Below, piece after piece: positions 50,034 through 60,000 of a DNA stretch of 60,000 nucleotides (its first letter is position 1; the number at the start of each line of letters is the position of its first letter). Origin of the DNA: Tubiluchus corallicola (Eukaryota; Priapulida; Priapulimorpha; Priapulimorphida; Tubiluchidae). The translations under genes were made by a program, and so were the position numbers. The notes under the pieces were generated by a model. It was not told the origin of the DNA and ran no database searches. It was given only the letters and a program-made list of their open reading frames with translations. The stretch lies in NCBI GenBank assembly GCA_030141605.1, contig JAQGDQ010000125.1:64001-124000 (forward strand). Direction: 5' to 3'.

Positions 50034-51856
50034 GAATTTGCAACACACTAAAAAAAGTCTAAAGATATCCGTGATAGTTTAGTGACTGAATTGTCTGAAA
50101 AATGCCAACTATTGTAATCTGTCAAATAAAATTTAAGCGTTTATCCTCAATCTGTACTGCTCGGTACAATTTAGGTGCAGTAGAAGTCCGTTCCACAAAT
50201 ATTTAATGTGAGCCAAACATTTGTGTTTAGAAATACACATCCCTTTTTGAGTGACATGTATCATTTGTGTATAACAGTTCTTAAAAGCGTGTTGACCATT
50301 TCAAGTCATTTTTATCAATAAAAAAACACATTTTAAGTCATTTTCCTCAATAAAGTCCATAAAATGTGTCATTTCTAGATGTAGCAGAGTATCTTGAAAT
50401 AACTGTGTATTTTTTTTTGTACAGCATTCGTCTAGTTATGGCAGCATTCCTGTATATTTGCTGTGAGAATCTTTACTATAAAAATGGTTTTAATATGGAA
50501 TGCAAACATATTTAAATATTGTATTTGTTTTGGTAGTTACATCTTTCAAATTGTGAATGGTAACTGCTTCCAAAGCCAAAATGGGAACATACAATGTTGC
50601 ATGGTAACTTAACATTTCACATCTGTTACTGCCGTCATCTTTTAACTAAGTTTGTCTTGCTTTGTGATGAAGTGACGGTAATAACAAGTGTATATCGCCA
50701 TGCCACTAAAGGATCAAGTTCATTAAAGACGAAGAAAAGAAATTTTAAGTATATCTCAAAGAGCTTCCGAAGCAGAGATAGTATTACTTAGCATTATACT
50801 TGCATGTTTGAAAGAGTTAAGTGAAAAAGAAAATTCTTAATACAGTATAACATAAAATATATATATAATGTTATAGCTAACCTGATAGGAATCCAGAAAA
50901 AGTGCTCTATAACCATATGTGGCTAATCATGTGTATGACTCCTAGATGGACAAGCACAATAATAAGTGTATAAATAATTTACAATGCATAGCTTCATAGA
51001 CGATGTAAGAGTACTTTTAGAAGATACCACCAAGTATCAACTACTTTGCAGTATATTCATATTTGATGAAATATATTTCATGTGACTTCTTGAAATTAAA
51101 AATTGACGAAAGTTTCATACTAAATTCCGTGCACACATTCAGCTGCAAATGGCTGGCAAAGGTAATGTGCGCAATAAAACTTATAAATACATAGTAATAT
51201 AGGCAAAGAAGTCAAATAAGTCTGTATTACTCAAAAACAGAGTATTATATATTCAAAACTATTATACCATGTGTAGTTAAATAAATGATGAAGTTCGTTC
51301 TTTCTTACGAGTTCGCACTACAAGTGTTTATGCAGTAAACCATGTTCATCACAATGTGTTGCAACGCAATTTAAGGTATTCGCATCACCTGGTAAAACAG
51401 CATTGCATCTCCATCTCAGGGCACCACTGATTCACCCAAAAAAAACAATTACTCTTATTGGCAATGTAGTGCAATTTAAACTTAGTTGGAGAGAAGAGAA
51501 GAAATTTTTGTTAACCTATTTATGAGGTGTTTTCTTGTGATTTAATCAGTATGTATACAAGATGAGATTTGTCATGGCTTTTTTTTGCTTTTTGTGTAGA
51601 ATTTTTTCTGTTCATTAAGTGCACAGCTAAGACATATATACCCAGAATTTTAATTTTTTTGTTTTATCATCGAGATTCGTCACTGATTAGAACTGTGACC
51701 ACAAACAATAACTCACTGTCACCAGTCTCAGCATTTCCAGAGGCTGTCATGACACATTCAGGGAATCTGCCACATCTTATCCAATTTATGCACCAAGAAT
51801 GTGTATCATTACAAGTGCAAAATCATAGAATGAAGAGCAAGCTATCTGTTCCAAAT

Positions 51857-51862
51857 TTTATT
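51857..51862 (-). terminator. RPL19 poly(A) signal (AATAAA on minus strand)
   Basis: The hexamer lies about 40 nt after the RPL19 stop, consistent with the very short 3' UTRs of ribosomal protein genes. Confidence 0.65.
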
Positions 51863-51902
51863 TCTTCACTACATAACATGAACACTTTCATCAAGCAAGT
51901 TT

Positions 51903-54900
51903 TTATTTCTTTGCTGCTTCATCTTCCTTTGCAAAAACTTTCAGCATCTCTTCATGCTTTTGCTGCTGTCTTAGCTCCCGTCTCTTTCTTGCTTCTTTCA
52001 CTTTATTGCGTCTTGCCTCAGCTTGATCACTGCAATATTAGTAACATGTGCAGTTGTATAAATTGGAACTAGCAAGAGTTAGATAATGATTAAAATGCAA
52101 AACAATTTGCTATAATAATAATGATGATAATCTTTATTTAAAGTCGGCTTTTGGATGAACAATTAACATAAGCTCCAAAGAGCTTTTGGGCCGACTGTAA
52201 ACAACAATCTACACCTACATAAGAGACTATTATTACCCGACTTTTACCCTAAATACCATGTGCCAGGTAGGGCAACAGCATTTTTAAAGTGTTTGGTATG
52301 ACCCGGCTGCTGTATCAAACTCACAACTTCCCAGACGGAAAGCAGAAGCTACACACAACAAGCTAATAAACATGAAACCAATGGCTGACAAAGTTGTTCA
52401 TGGTTTTGTCATTTGATTCTAATTATTAATAATTGATAATAAGACTCATATCAGGTACAACTACAGTATCAGTAATCACACCAATTAATATTGCAGCACT
52501 CAGAGAGCCTGTGGTGATATTTACATGAATTCATAACATTAAGCGACTTATTATGTGGTACATTGTAGAAGTTCCGTCATCTTAAAAGTACTACCATAGC
52601 ATTATTCACATTTTGTTTATTGAGAACAACAAGCAAAGTGTTTTTACCTGCTGGGACACAGGTAAAGGGGAACCATGAGACAATTATTACAAGTAACTCT
52701 TATGGGCCAAAAAGTAAATGTATGTAATATATCATTTTAATTTCAGCATTACTGTGTAGTATCATTTTCAGTGTAAATAACAGCAACAGGACAACTGTAT
52801 ACACTATCAGACCTAGAAGTTATACCGTGTGCTAAGTGAGTTTGCTCATCGACCAAAGCAGTCTACATTTCTACAAAATGATTGTCCACATTGTGGACAA
52901 CAGTTATCATTAAGTTAGACTTCCCAAGCCAATAAACATCTGAACGTTAGAATTTCATTAAAGTCTTGAGCTGAATAATTTATGAGTGGATCCATTCACA
53001 ATACCTCCTTCAATGTTGCACCTCATGCTCAATGCATCCAATGATACCTCCCTAAATGATGCATCTCATACTCAATGCATTTACAAGGCTGCACAGTATT
53101 TAGCTGCACTGCTGTATTTAAATATTCCAACATGTTTTGCCTCTTACGTGAGAATGATCAGTGAAGTAAGGATTATTACATCATTCACATTTCAATACGG
53201 ATGTCATGAATCTGAAATTACCATAGAAAAGTACCGAATCTCACTTTCATAATAATTTTCGAATCCGGATCGAATCCGAAACCCAGTTTAAAGTAATTTT
53301 CGAAACCAAATCAAATTCAAATCTCAATTTTTCAGATTGTTCTTTCAACCGAATGTTTTTTGAATCTACGCAGTTTTCAACCAAATTATAGCAGATTGGT
53401 AAGACGGTAGTATTTTTCACAAATATTACAGATAACCAGTCTGAGTAGCACGTTTGACAATAATTCTGTAATAAAGACTATAGAAGATCTAATCACTTTG
53501 TGACTGACTTTTTCTGCCGATGACTAACAATATAAAATCGTCTGTTAGACAAAAAACCACGGCCATTTAAGGCACATCATGCATTGTTAGCGAAACCACG
53601 TTCTCTCAAAGTAATATGAAAAATCTTTGCATTTTTGCTGAAACTAGCAGTTAAAATCATAATGCAATGCGTGCTTTCACTTAGGATTTCATGAGTTGGA
53701 CACATGCTGAAAATGAATATGGTGACGTCGGCGTATTTTAAGTAAGAAAATTTTAAAGGTAAATGAGCGTATAATGCTTTTATAATAAAGCGTCACCGAA
53801 TCACCTGTGTAGCCAAAGTCTCTGCTGAATTGGGTCCGATCTACGGTAACTTAGAACGTCAGCAAACTGAATCGGATCAAAGCTTCGATTCGGATTCGAC
53901 GCTCTGATTTTGTGCGAGCTTTGTGACATCCCTACATTTTACAAAAAAAAATTGAAGAGAAGGCTGCAATCAAAACAACAAACCTTAATTGCTTGCTTCT
54001 AGATTTCTCTGCCTTTCTCTTGTGTATAAATTCCATCAAGACACGTTTGTTCTTGAATTCATTACCCTTTGCCTTTCTATACAATTGGTGATACCTGCAA
54101 AAGTTAACCAAGATGCATTTAACTGCATCAAAACATTGTACATCAGAAAAACATGGAATATAGGACATTATGTTAGTGTAATTAGTCAGTTCCTTTAGTA
54201 CACCCTTTGTATAAAAGTTTATGCAGTACAATATAGCAGATCTGAGTAAAAAAGTTAAATGCATTACAGCAAATTATTTGTTTATAGAAAATATTATTTT
54301 TGACAAAATAATAAAAGGAAACTACAAAACCGATCCAGGATAATAAATTAAGAAATCAAGAAAATGCACTTTGGCAAAGTACCAGGTCATTCACCAAAGT
54401 ACATTCCTGGGACTCTATAGCAGCACTTGAGTCAAACTGCCAATACTGGTGACAATCTTTCCTTCTCTCTGATTATGTGATGCAACTATAGCGACTACCT
54501 TTCGCCATTTGGTGTGAAATACATTATCAATGTTTTTTAAAAAGTAAAACCACAACTTTAACAAGGAACATTTGTTATAATACTAGATGTAGCCTGAAAG
54601 AATAAACAACTTGACGGTAATATCAATTAACTTTTCACAAGAAGTATGTTCAAACCGTTTTTGTTTTGTAATCCAGTGCAACCCGAACGATGTTCAAGCG
54701 AAATTTAAGTCCTGTATTATATAATATGTATAAAAATCCAAACTTTGGCTAAACATATTTTTATTTGTTCATCAATAATTCTAAACAATATAATACATTT
54801 ACTTGGTCCTTGTGCCAAATTTTGATAGTGCCATACCAATATTGGTAGATTAATCTCCACAAGGCATCTTCTATACAAAAAGCAGGCCATTTAAGTTTTC

Positions 54901-55897
54901 ATAAAAATGCATTATAATAATAAGCAATATGTACTGCTTTGGAGTCAATTGCTAAGAGCTGTGACAATTTACATAAACTTACAAATGACGATCAATTTTC
55001 TTAGTTTCTCTGTATTTCTTCAGTAATCTCCGCAAAACTCGAATGCGCCTCATCCATAGGACCTTGACTGGCATACGAGCATTAGCTGTTCCCTTTCGCT
55101 TTCCTCTACCTGTATGCCTTCCTTTTCTACGTGCAATCATATTCTTACGAACACGAGCACGAGAATGAACAGCTACTGGCTTGCGAATGATCAATCCATC
55201 CTTTATCAATTTGCGAATGTTCTGTCCTATTTCAGATAATAAAAATGTATAAAATTAAAGATACCTTAAACTTGCAACAAAAACACAATATAAATGTTCT
55301 GTCCTATTTCAGATAATAAAAATGTATAAAATTAAAGATACCTTAAACTTGCAACAAAAACACAATATAAACACTCATTTATACTATTAACTAAAAATTT
55401 TACATCCACTAATCCACTAGGAGTTTCCATTATTACAGTTTTTATCACCTATGAGTGACATGATCACAGCTAAAGAAACAAGTCATTAAATCGCAAATAC
55501 TTACTTGAATTCGCATTAGCTATTTCATTTGTTTCGTTTGGATCAAGCCATACTTTATTTCTTCCGCACTTCAAAACTGAAGATGCTAGTCGCTTTTGAA
55601 GTCTTAACGTACTAGAAACCAGATTAAATGAAATTTATGATTTCAATGATACCAAACTACGATACGTAAACACAAACAATCGAACATGAGTAACTTGATA
55701 AACATTTTACATTACGTGCAATGGAAGACGCTACATTGTTACACATTAAAAACAGGGGACGCAGTCAGGCAAGTACCCCATAGTTGTATTAGTTATAAAA
55801 CCTAATAATTTTAGTTTGCACAGTTACTATTTATAAAGTCATAAAATGAATAAAAAAGCATTTCGATAGGAGTTATTTCACTCATTTTTTACCTCAT
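51903..55897 (-). CDS. RPL19: 60S ribosomal protein L19 (eL19), complete
   Basis: Exons (high to low): 55893-55897, 55505-55611, 54983-55226, 53984-54094 and 51903-52029. They join to 197 aa; human is 196 aa. It is a structural protein of the large ribosomal subunit. Exon 1 holds only the start codon and two bases, as in vertebrate RPL19. The protein opens [18 protein letters not shown], continues with [16 protein letters not shown], the basic core [20 protein letters not shown] and [17 protein letters not shown], and ends in a long Lys/Arg/Glu helix ([17 protein letters not shown]). A pyrimidine tract 30 nt upstream of the ATG suggests TOP-type translation control. The 3' splice site of exon 3 is duplicated exactly 77 bp upstream. 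Intron 4 carries a probable SINE. Confidence 0.98.
52112..52350 (-). mobile_element. Probable tRNA-derived SINE in RPL19 intron 4
   Basis: On the minus strand it starts near AGCTTCTGCTTTCCGTCTGG, carries a B-box-like GTTGTGAGTTTGATACAGC, then GCCGGGTCATACCAAA and ACTTTAAAAATGCTGTTGC, a body in the style of invertebrate tRNA-derived SINEs. It ends in AATAAAGATTATCATCATTATTATTATAG, a LINE-like tail. A stem CCAAAAGCTCTTTGG precedes the tail. It lies in the same orientation as RPL19. Confidence 0.6.
53984..54094 (-). other. RPL19 exon 4 (detail)
   Basis: This exon carries the central helix start [20 protein letters not shown] and ends with a GTTTGT donor, weaker than the GTAAGT or GTAAAA sites of the other introns. 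Its boundaries are fixed by frame with exons 3 and 5. Confidence 0.9.
55218..55371. repeat. Perfect 77-bp tandem duplication spanning the RPL19 exon 3 splice acceptor
   Basis: The 77 bp starting TGTTCTGTCCTATTTCAGAT at 55218 recur without change from 55295. Each copy contains the minus-strand acceptor TTATTATCTGAAATAG and the first nine bases of exon 3. Use of the outer copy would add 77 nt, shift frame and meet a stop after 12 codons, so the inner acceptor (exon end 55226) must make the protein. Confidence 0.97.
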
Positions 55898-56319
55898 GGT
55901 CGAGCTACGTATAGTATTAAAAAGAGGTCGAACAACGTGCGTCTCAGAAACTATACTAGAAAAAAATAGTGCATTTCCCGAAAGTTGGTTGCACGTTGTA
56001 ATTAAACTGCATGTTTAACTACCAAAATAGAACTTAATGCACAATCTACATAACATTACAATCTTTTGGTAATTATCAGTGACCGGAAATTTAAATAAGC
56101 GTACGAAAATTGTTTAGGCGTATTAATATGGCGCTTGTTGCGCATCTTACGCGAAGCTGTGCAATATGCAATTGTGCACTTTCAGAAGCACTCTCAGTCA
56201 CAGACTCACTGTATTGTAGAGCGGGAATTAATGTGTGAGATGCGATTTCGTTGCTAGCCGGTGTACGTCTTCGCTGGTGAGGTTTTCCCGTAGAGTTTGG
56301 TTGCAGTCTGCCTGGAAAA
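55898..56319. promoter_or_regulatory. Shared divergent promoter region of RPL19 and PFK
   Basis: Only 422 bp separate the two start codons, and they point away from each other. The half nearest PFK is less AT-rich and contains several CpGs (about 56125-56290), as expected for a 5' UTR and promoter. I cannot assign individual transcription-factor sites. Confidence 0.55.
55919..55927 (-). promoter_or_regulatory. Candidate 5' TOP tract of RPL19
   Basis: The minus strand reads CCTCTTTTT here, 22 to 30 nt upstream of the ATG. Ribosomal protein mRNAs in animals usually start at a C within such a tract and are controlled through mTOR/LARP1. A start at 55927 would give a 30-nt 5' leader. Inferred from position and sequence only. 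Confidence 0.5.
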
Positions 56320-57260
56320 ATGGAAAATGCACAAGCCATGTCTCACTCTGATGACCACATAAGCGTGGTTCCCATTATGGGAGCTGAAGGAGAGGAAGTT
56401 GATGCTGGGACATACAAAGGAAAATCCATTGCTGTTTTCACTAGTGGAGGCGATGCACAAGGTTCGATTAGCGTTAGAAATGCATATTGAAAATACTGAT
56501 AGCATTTCGATTAAATCTCTTTACCATAATTTACAGACAATCACAATATCGGTGTTCCAGATGATGCTGATGTGGTTTGGAACTTGTCAATCCTTATGCG
56601 GTTTATGCCGCCGAGCTCTTGCCTCAGCTTGTAAGGCATGCTTCTGAGCCGAATGCTTGAACATTTTTGTGACTGGACATAGTTGGTGTCTTGGTAGCAC
56701 TGGATCACATCAAAACAATATCAATCAAATACATAAGTTTTCTAAATCAAGAGACTAACTTTTTTGTGGTGCTTGCACTGTAACTACAAAGATCGTAATG
56801 ATTTGGTACATTGAATACACTATATACACATACGTAGAGCAGTATCTATAACTAAGGGTATTAGTATCATGCTGTAGTTTGTAGACATGTTTCTCATTAA
56901 TCCAATCTACGTTTTGTTCTTCAATTAACATACTTTTGGATGGACCCTTTAAACTGATTAACTGTAACTGCTTCCATAGCCTTTCGAGGTAAACCGTTCC
57001 ACTAGTCAATTATCCTATGGCTGAAAAAATAATGGCCATTACAGACTTTTACGGTAGCACTTATTAACAAACTGTATTGATAGAGCTTTAATTGCTTTTA
57101 TAGTGTGAATTTTCGTGTCTGAATAATCAGGTGATGCGGAAGACAGAATGTCTTGGGTTGGAGTCCCAATTGTGTGAAAATTTTTTTCTAATTTTCTAAT
57201 TTAGTTAATGAAGAATCACAATTACGAAGAAAGATAGAATTATATATGTATATAATATAA

Positions 57261-57301
<41 letters not shown>

Positions 57302-58377
57302 TTATATCACTGATACCAATATTGTGGTTTATTATCAGATTAAATATTAAAAAAACGAAAAAGATCACATGAATTTTTTTTGGATTTTTTTATATGTATT
57401 AACAATTTCAAAAATATTTCAATTAAAAAATAAGATAGATAGAGGCAAAGTGTAGATAAAAATCACAAGAAAAACTGAAGCATAAAATCGCCAGTCACAA
57501 TCTTAATATTTTAGATTGAAATGTATACACGTGTTTTCTCTGTTTTTCTTTTGCAGTGTTTATCCTCTGTGTGACAGAGCCTGTATACTTTTGCTATCAA
57601 AAAATGTAGTATTTAGTAATCTAATTAATTTTATGTGATTTTTCCTTTTTTAATCTTTCACCTGATCTATGATAAACCACTACAGTGGTTTGAAATATCG
57701 TGTTTTCTTTTTCGTAACTATATAATAGCTGCACCTATTCAAGTATCATAAAGATTAAATTTGCATTTCAGTTTAGTGTTGCCTTTATATGTGTTCATAG
57801 AATTCAGCATAAAGATAAATGATCTACTCTGCTAAACGCTAAGATATGAAAACTGCTATAGCCTTGCTATTAATTACTACTCCAGTTAGTAGTGATGGGC
57901 CGAGCTGACCAGTGGTCAATGAACAAACAGCAGTGTTCTGTGATTAGTGAAGAAGTTCTGATCAGCTCGTCATTGAATTATTGATCGTTTGTTAAACTGT
58001 TGAGCCAATCTCACCATAAGAACTGCTGAATTTTTAAGGAAATGTAAAAATAAAATATTTAAGGCTTATAGCAAAACTTTTGAAATGATGAGCATATTGT
58101 TACGATGAAATTATTTTTGTGCAGTATTCATATTGCGTTCACCTGCTTTATTGATGAGATTCCACTTTCAAACTGAAAAGCCGTCAGCCAAACACAAGCA
58201 GCAGATTACACTGATGCTCTTAGAAATTAAAATATGTTTCTTATACTGTAAAATTAGCATCAGGTCCTAAATGTTTATGTATAAAAATTTGTTAACGTTC
58301 TAGGTATGAATGCAGCTGTACGAGCTGTAGTACGAATGGGTATTTATGTTGGATGCAAAGTTTATTACATCTATGAG
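56320..58377 (+). CDS. PFK: 6-phosphofructokinase, N-terminal two exons (continues beyond window)
   Basis: Exons 56320-56461 and 58304-58377 join in phase. The enzyme phosphorylates fructose 6-phosphate to fructose 1,6-bisphosphate, the committed step of glycolysis, in the cytosol. After a variable N-terminus (MENAQAMSHSDDHISVV) comes the glycine-rich ATP-binding start, FTSGGDAQGMNAAVRAVVR, then GIYVGCKVYYIYE, which in animal PFKs is followed by GYQGMVDGG. The next exon was not found before 60000 and must lie further right. The chosen ATG is the first in the open frame. Which vertebrate isoform it resembles cannot be told from 72 residues. Confidence 0.94.
57243..57300. repeat. (TA)n microsatellite in PFK intron 1
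   Basis: About 55 bp of TA with a few ATGTAT interruptions. The surrounding intron (56462-58303) shows no other feature that I can name. Confidence 0.9.
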
Positions 58378-60000
58378 GTATAGTTATCGTTCCTTTTTTA
58401 TCAGTGCCAGTAAAAGCCCAGCATCTATATATTTAGTGTAATGTTGTGTATATGATAATGTAATTATAGTGTACTATACTGCTGCACAAAGGTAAAAAGT
58501 ACAGTAACTGACAAATTTGGCTGAACTGAGTTTCTATCATTTTTGCACAATGCAGTATGTGCTCTTTTATTACAGCAACATGCCAAGGTCCTATGATGCT
58601 AAAATACTGAAAAATGAATAGACATTTTATGCATGATTTACCAGTTATTGCTGTCATCCCAAGGCAAATTGCAGTAACTGATGCACATACTGCATACTAC
58701 CTTTGTTTTAATCAGTTATTGCACAATGTCTAGAGCAATGCTGCTCAATAGATACTGCAGTTTGCCGTTGCATAAACACTTACTTTGAAAATAAGGGGCA
58801 GATATTGCCTAACGTAAACAATGGCTTCAATTGATTGGTCTCTCACTGTAGTTGAAATCAGATAGAATACTACTCTCACTGATCAGTCTAACATCGAGTT
58901 CCTTAGAGGGAAAACAATTTTTGAATTATCTTTAAATTCTTTATCTAAACATATAAAGAATCACACTGTTGCAGAGATCAAGCATCAAGAACCCGAGATT
59001 TTATTAAAAACATTTTTGTGTTAAACTTCTTCTTATTTTGCTACATGTGTGCAAAAGAATTCCTTGTTGAAAGTGGTTTCAGTGTTAGTAGCAATTTAAG
59101 TTCTAGTTTAACTTAGTTAATTTTCTAAATTGTATGTTAAATATCTAATTCAAATTACCGTATATGCTCGCATATAAGCCGAATTTAGAACTATAAAAGA
59201 CAATACTGAAATCAGGGGGTCGACTTATATGCGCATGAAACAAAATGAACACAAGGACAGACACTAATGCCAATTTTCATCGCTATCTGACTCTTTATTT
59301 GGTTGTGTGTCACCAGTGGTGTATTGGAGGGGGATCGTGGGGGATCGATTCATATCAAAATGTATAATTTCTTCTATTTCGTCTAGTATGTAACATAAAA
59401 GCAAGCATTTTACATCTTTATAGTAAAAAATTTCTATGAACCAAAAATACCCAATTAACAAAATGTGACAAAAAGGGATCAATTTTGTTGATTGGGTATG
59501 GAGTAAAATTAGACAAGTTGATGGTCGGCTTATATACGGGTTTTTGCAAAAACTGGCCATTTTAAAGCAGTTTTAGGGGGTCGTCTTATATGCGATGTAG
59601 GCTTATATGCGAGTATATACGGTACAAATTTTGTACTGGTATTTGCTGAGTAAATTCAACGTTTAAATGAAATATTAAGGATAAATTTACTTAGTGCAAT
59701 ATTTTTTGGAAAAAATCGTCTTGCATTTCTGTTGTTTATACACAAGAACAAATTCAACCAATTATCTAAGTTTAAAAAGTGCATAATATAAAAACGATAA
59801 TTATATAGTACAATTAAATGTAATGCGTTGCTTATAATCTAGCCGTACAGTTAAGAAATAAAGTGCATCAGTGTTGCACTTCCTTTTTTTCACCAAATCT
59901 GTCAAGCTGGGCAACTAAAGAAAACAAATAGATATTGTATTCATTATAATCTAAATATATTCATTCATACGCTGCAAATAAATAGATATTGTATTCATTA
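58378..60000. other. PFK intron 2 (partial)
   Basis: No coding exon was recognised from here to the end of the window. It contains the 465-bp TA-flanked element at 59158-59622. Confidence 0.55.
59158..59622. mobile_element. TA-flanked DNA transposon (Tc1/mariner or pogo type), 465 bp
   Basis: The inverted ends read CCGTATATGCTCGCATATAA on the left and, reverse complemented, CCGTATATACTCGCATATAA on the right. Both are flanked by TA. Inside each end the motif GGGGGTCGWCTTATATGCG recurs in direct orientation, giving several potential transposase-binding sites. A minus-strand frame (59264-59560) ends in an acidic tail (PNKESDSDENWH) and may be the last piece of a transposase, but nothing else supports this. 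Confidence 0.82.

Larger units (their letters stand above)
49856..51902. other. SF3B6-RPL19 convergent intergenic region
   Basis: It carries the two 3' UTRs. The rest is AT-rich single-copy-looking sequence in which I see no exon, RNA gene or recognisable transposon. Confidence 0.5.

Noticed and set aside
51569-52072. 167-codon plus frame
   Set aside because: It is the antisense shadow of RPL19 exon 5 and flanking intron.
53210-53945. A further hAT element near 53.2-53.9 kb (GACATCCCTA at the right, TCGAATCCG-rich ends)
   Set aside because: Only one plausible terminus was found, with no matching left end or target duplication.
53932-54264. 110-codon minus frame as a separate gene
   Set aside because: Only its middle (53984-54094) is coding, as RPL19 exon 4; the rest is intron.

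Overview
This is an AT-rich window of animal nuclear DNA. Every gene is split by GT/AG introns. The proteins are animal housekeeping proteins with near-human lengths and alignable exon sequences. The rest is introns and transposon debris: CR1/L2-like LINE fragments, hAT and pogo/Tigger-type miniature DNA transposons, a probable tRNA-derived SINE, and microsatellites. There are no operons, ribosome binding sites or CRISPR arrays. I read it as an invertebrate, possibly an early-branching animal such as a sponge or cnidarian, but the sequence alone does not fix the species.

Seven genes can be rebuilt exon by exon. FAF2/UBXD8 is on the minus strand (1,103-13,535; 12 exons, 448 aa, complete). IDI1, isopentenyl-diphosphate isomerase, is plus (17,107-20,217; 5 coding exons, 221 aa). 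RPN2, ribophorin II of the oligosaccharyltransferase, is plus (22,023-32,952; 16 coding exons, 632 aa). A TPD52-family gene is minus (35,466-41,727; 5 exons found, 5' end uncertain). SF3B6, the SF3b p14 splicing factor, is plus (47,642-49,855; 4 exons, 122 aa). RPL19 is minus (51,903-55,897; 5 exons, 197 aa). The first two coding exons of 6-phosphofructokinase are plus (from 56,320), and that gene runs off the right edge.

FAF2/IDI1, TPD52/SF3B6 and RPL19/PFK are divergent pairs. The RPL19 and PFK start codons are only about 420 bp apart. IDI1/RPN2 are in tandem and RPN2/TPD52 converge. The genes do not form one pathway. FAF2 and RPN2 both act at the ER membrane (ERAD and N-glycosylation), IDI1 in isoprenoid synthesis, SF3B6 in splicing, RPL19 in translation and PFK in glycolysis.

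Mobile DNA fills the spaces and introns. Three miniature DNA elements have clear ends: a 489-bp hAT-type element with a perfect 8-bp target-site duplication (33,602-34,090), a 737-bp Tigger-like element (12,444-13,180) and a 465-bp TA-flanked element (59,158-59,622). LINE pieces lie at about 13,640-14,223, 21,140-21,590 and 45,060-46,960. Tandem arrays include six 56-bp units, about nine 21-bp units, a roughly 480-bp GA/GT microsatellite and a 150-bp interstitial telomere-like block.

I found no undescribed multigene system. The points most worth checking are a perfect 77-bp duplication that copies the 3' splice site of RPL19 exon 3, and an unexpected 75-nt in-frame candidate cassette exon in FAF2.
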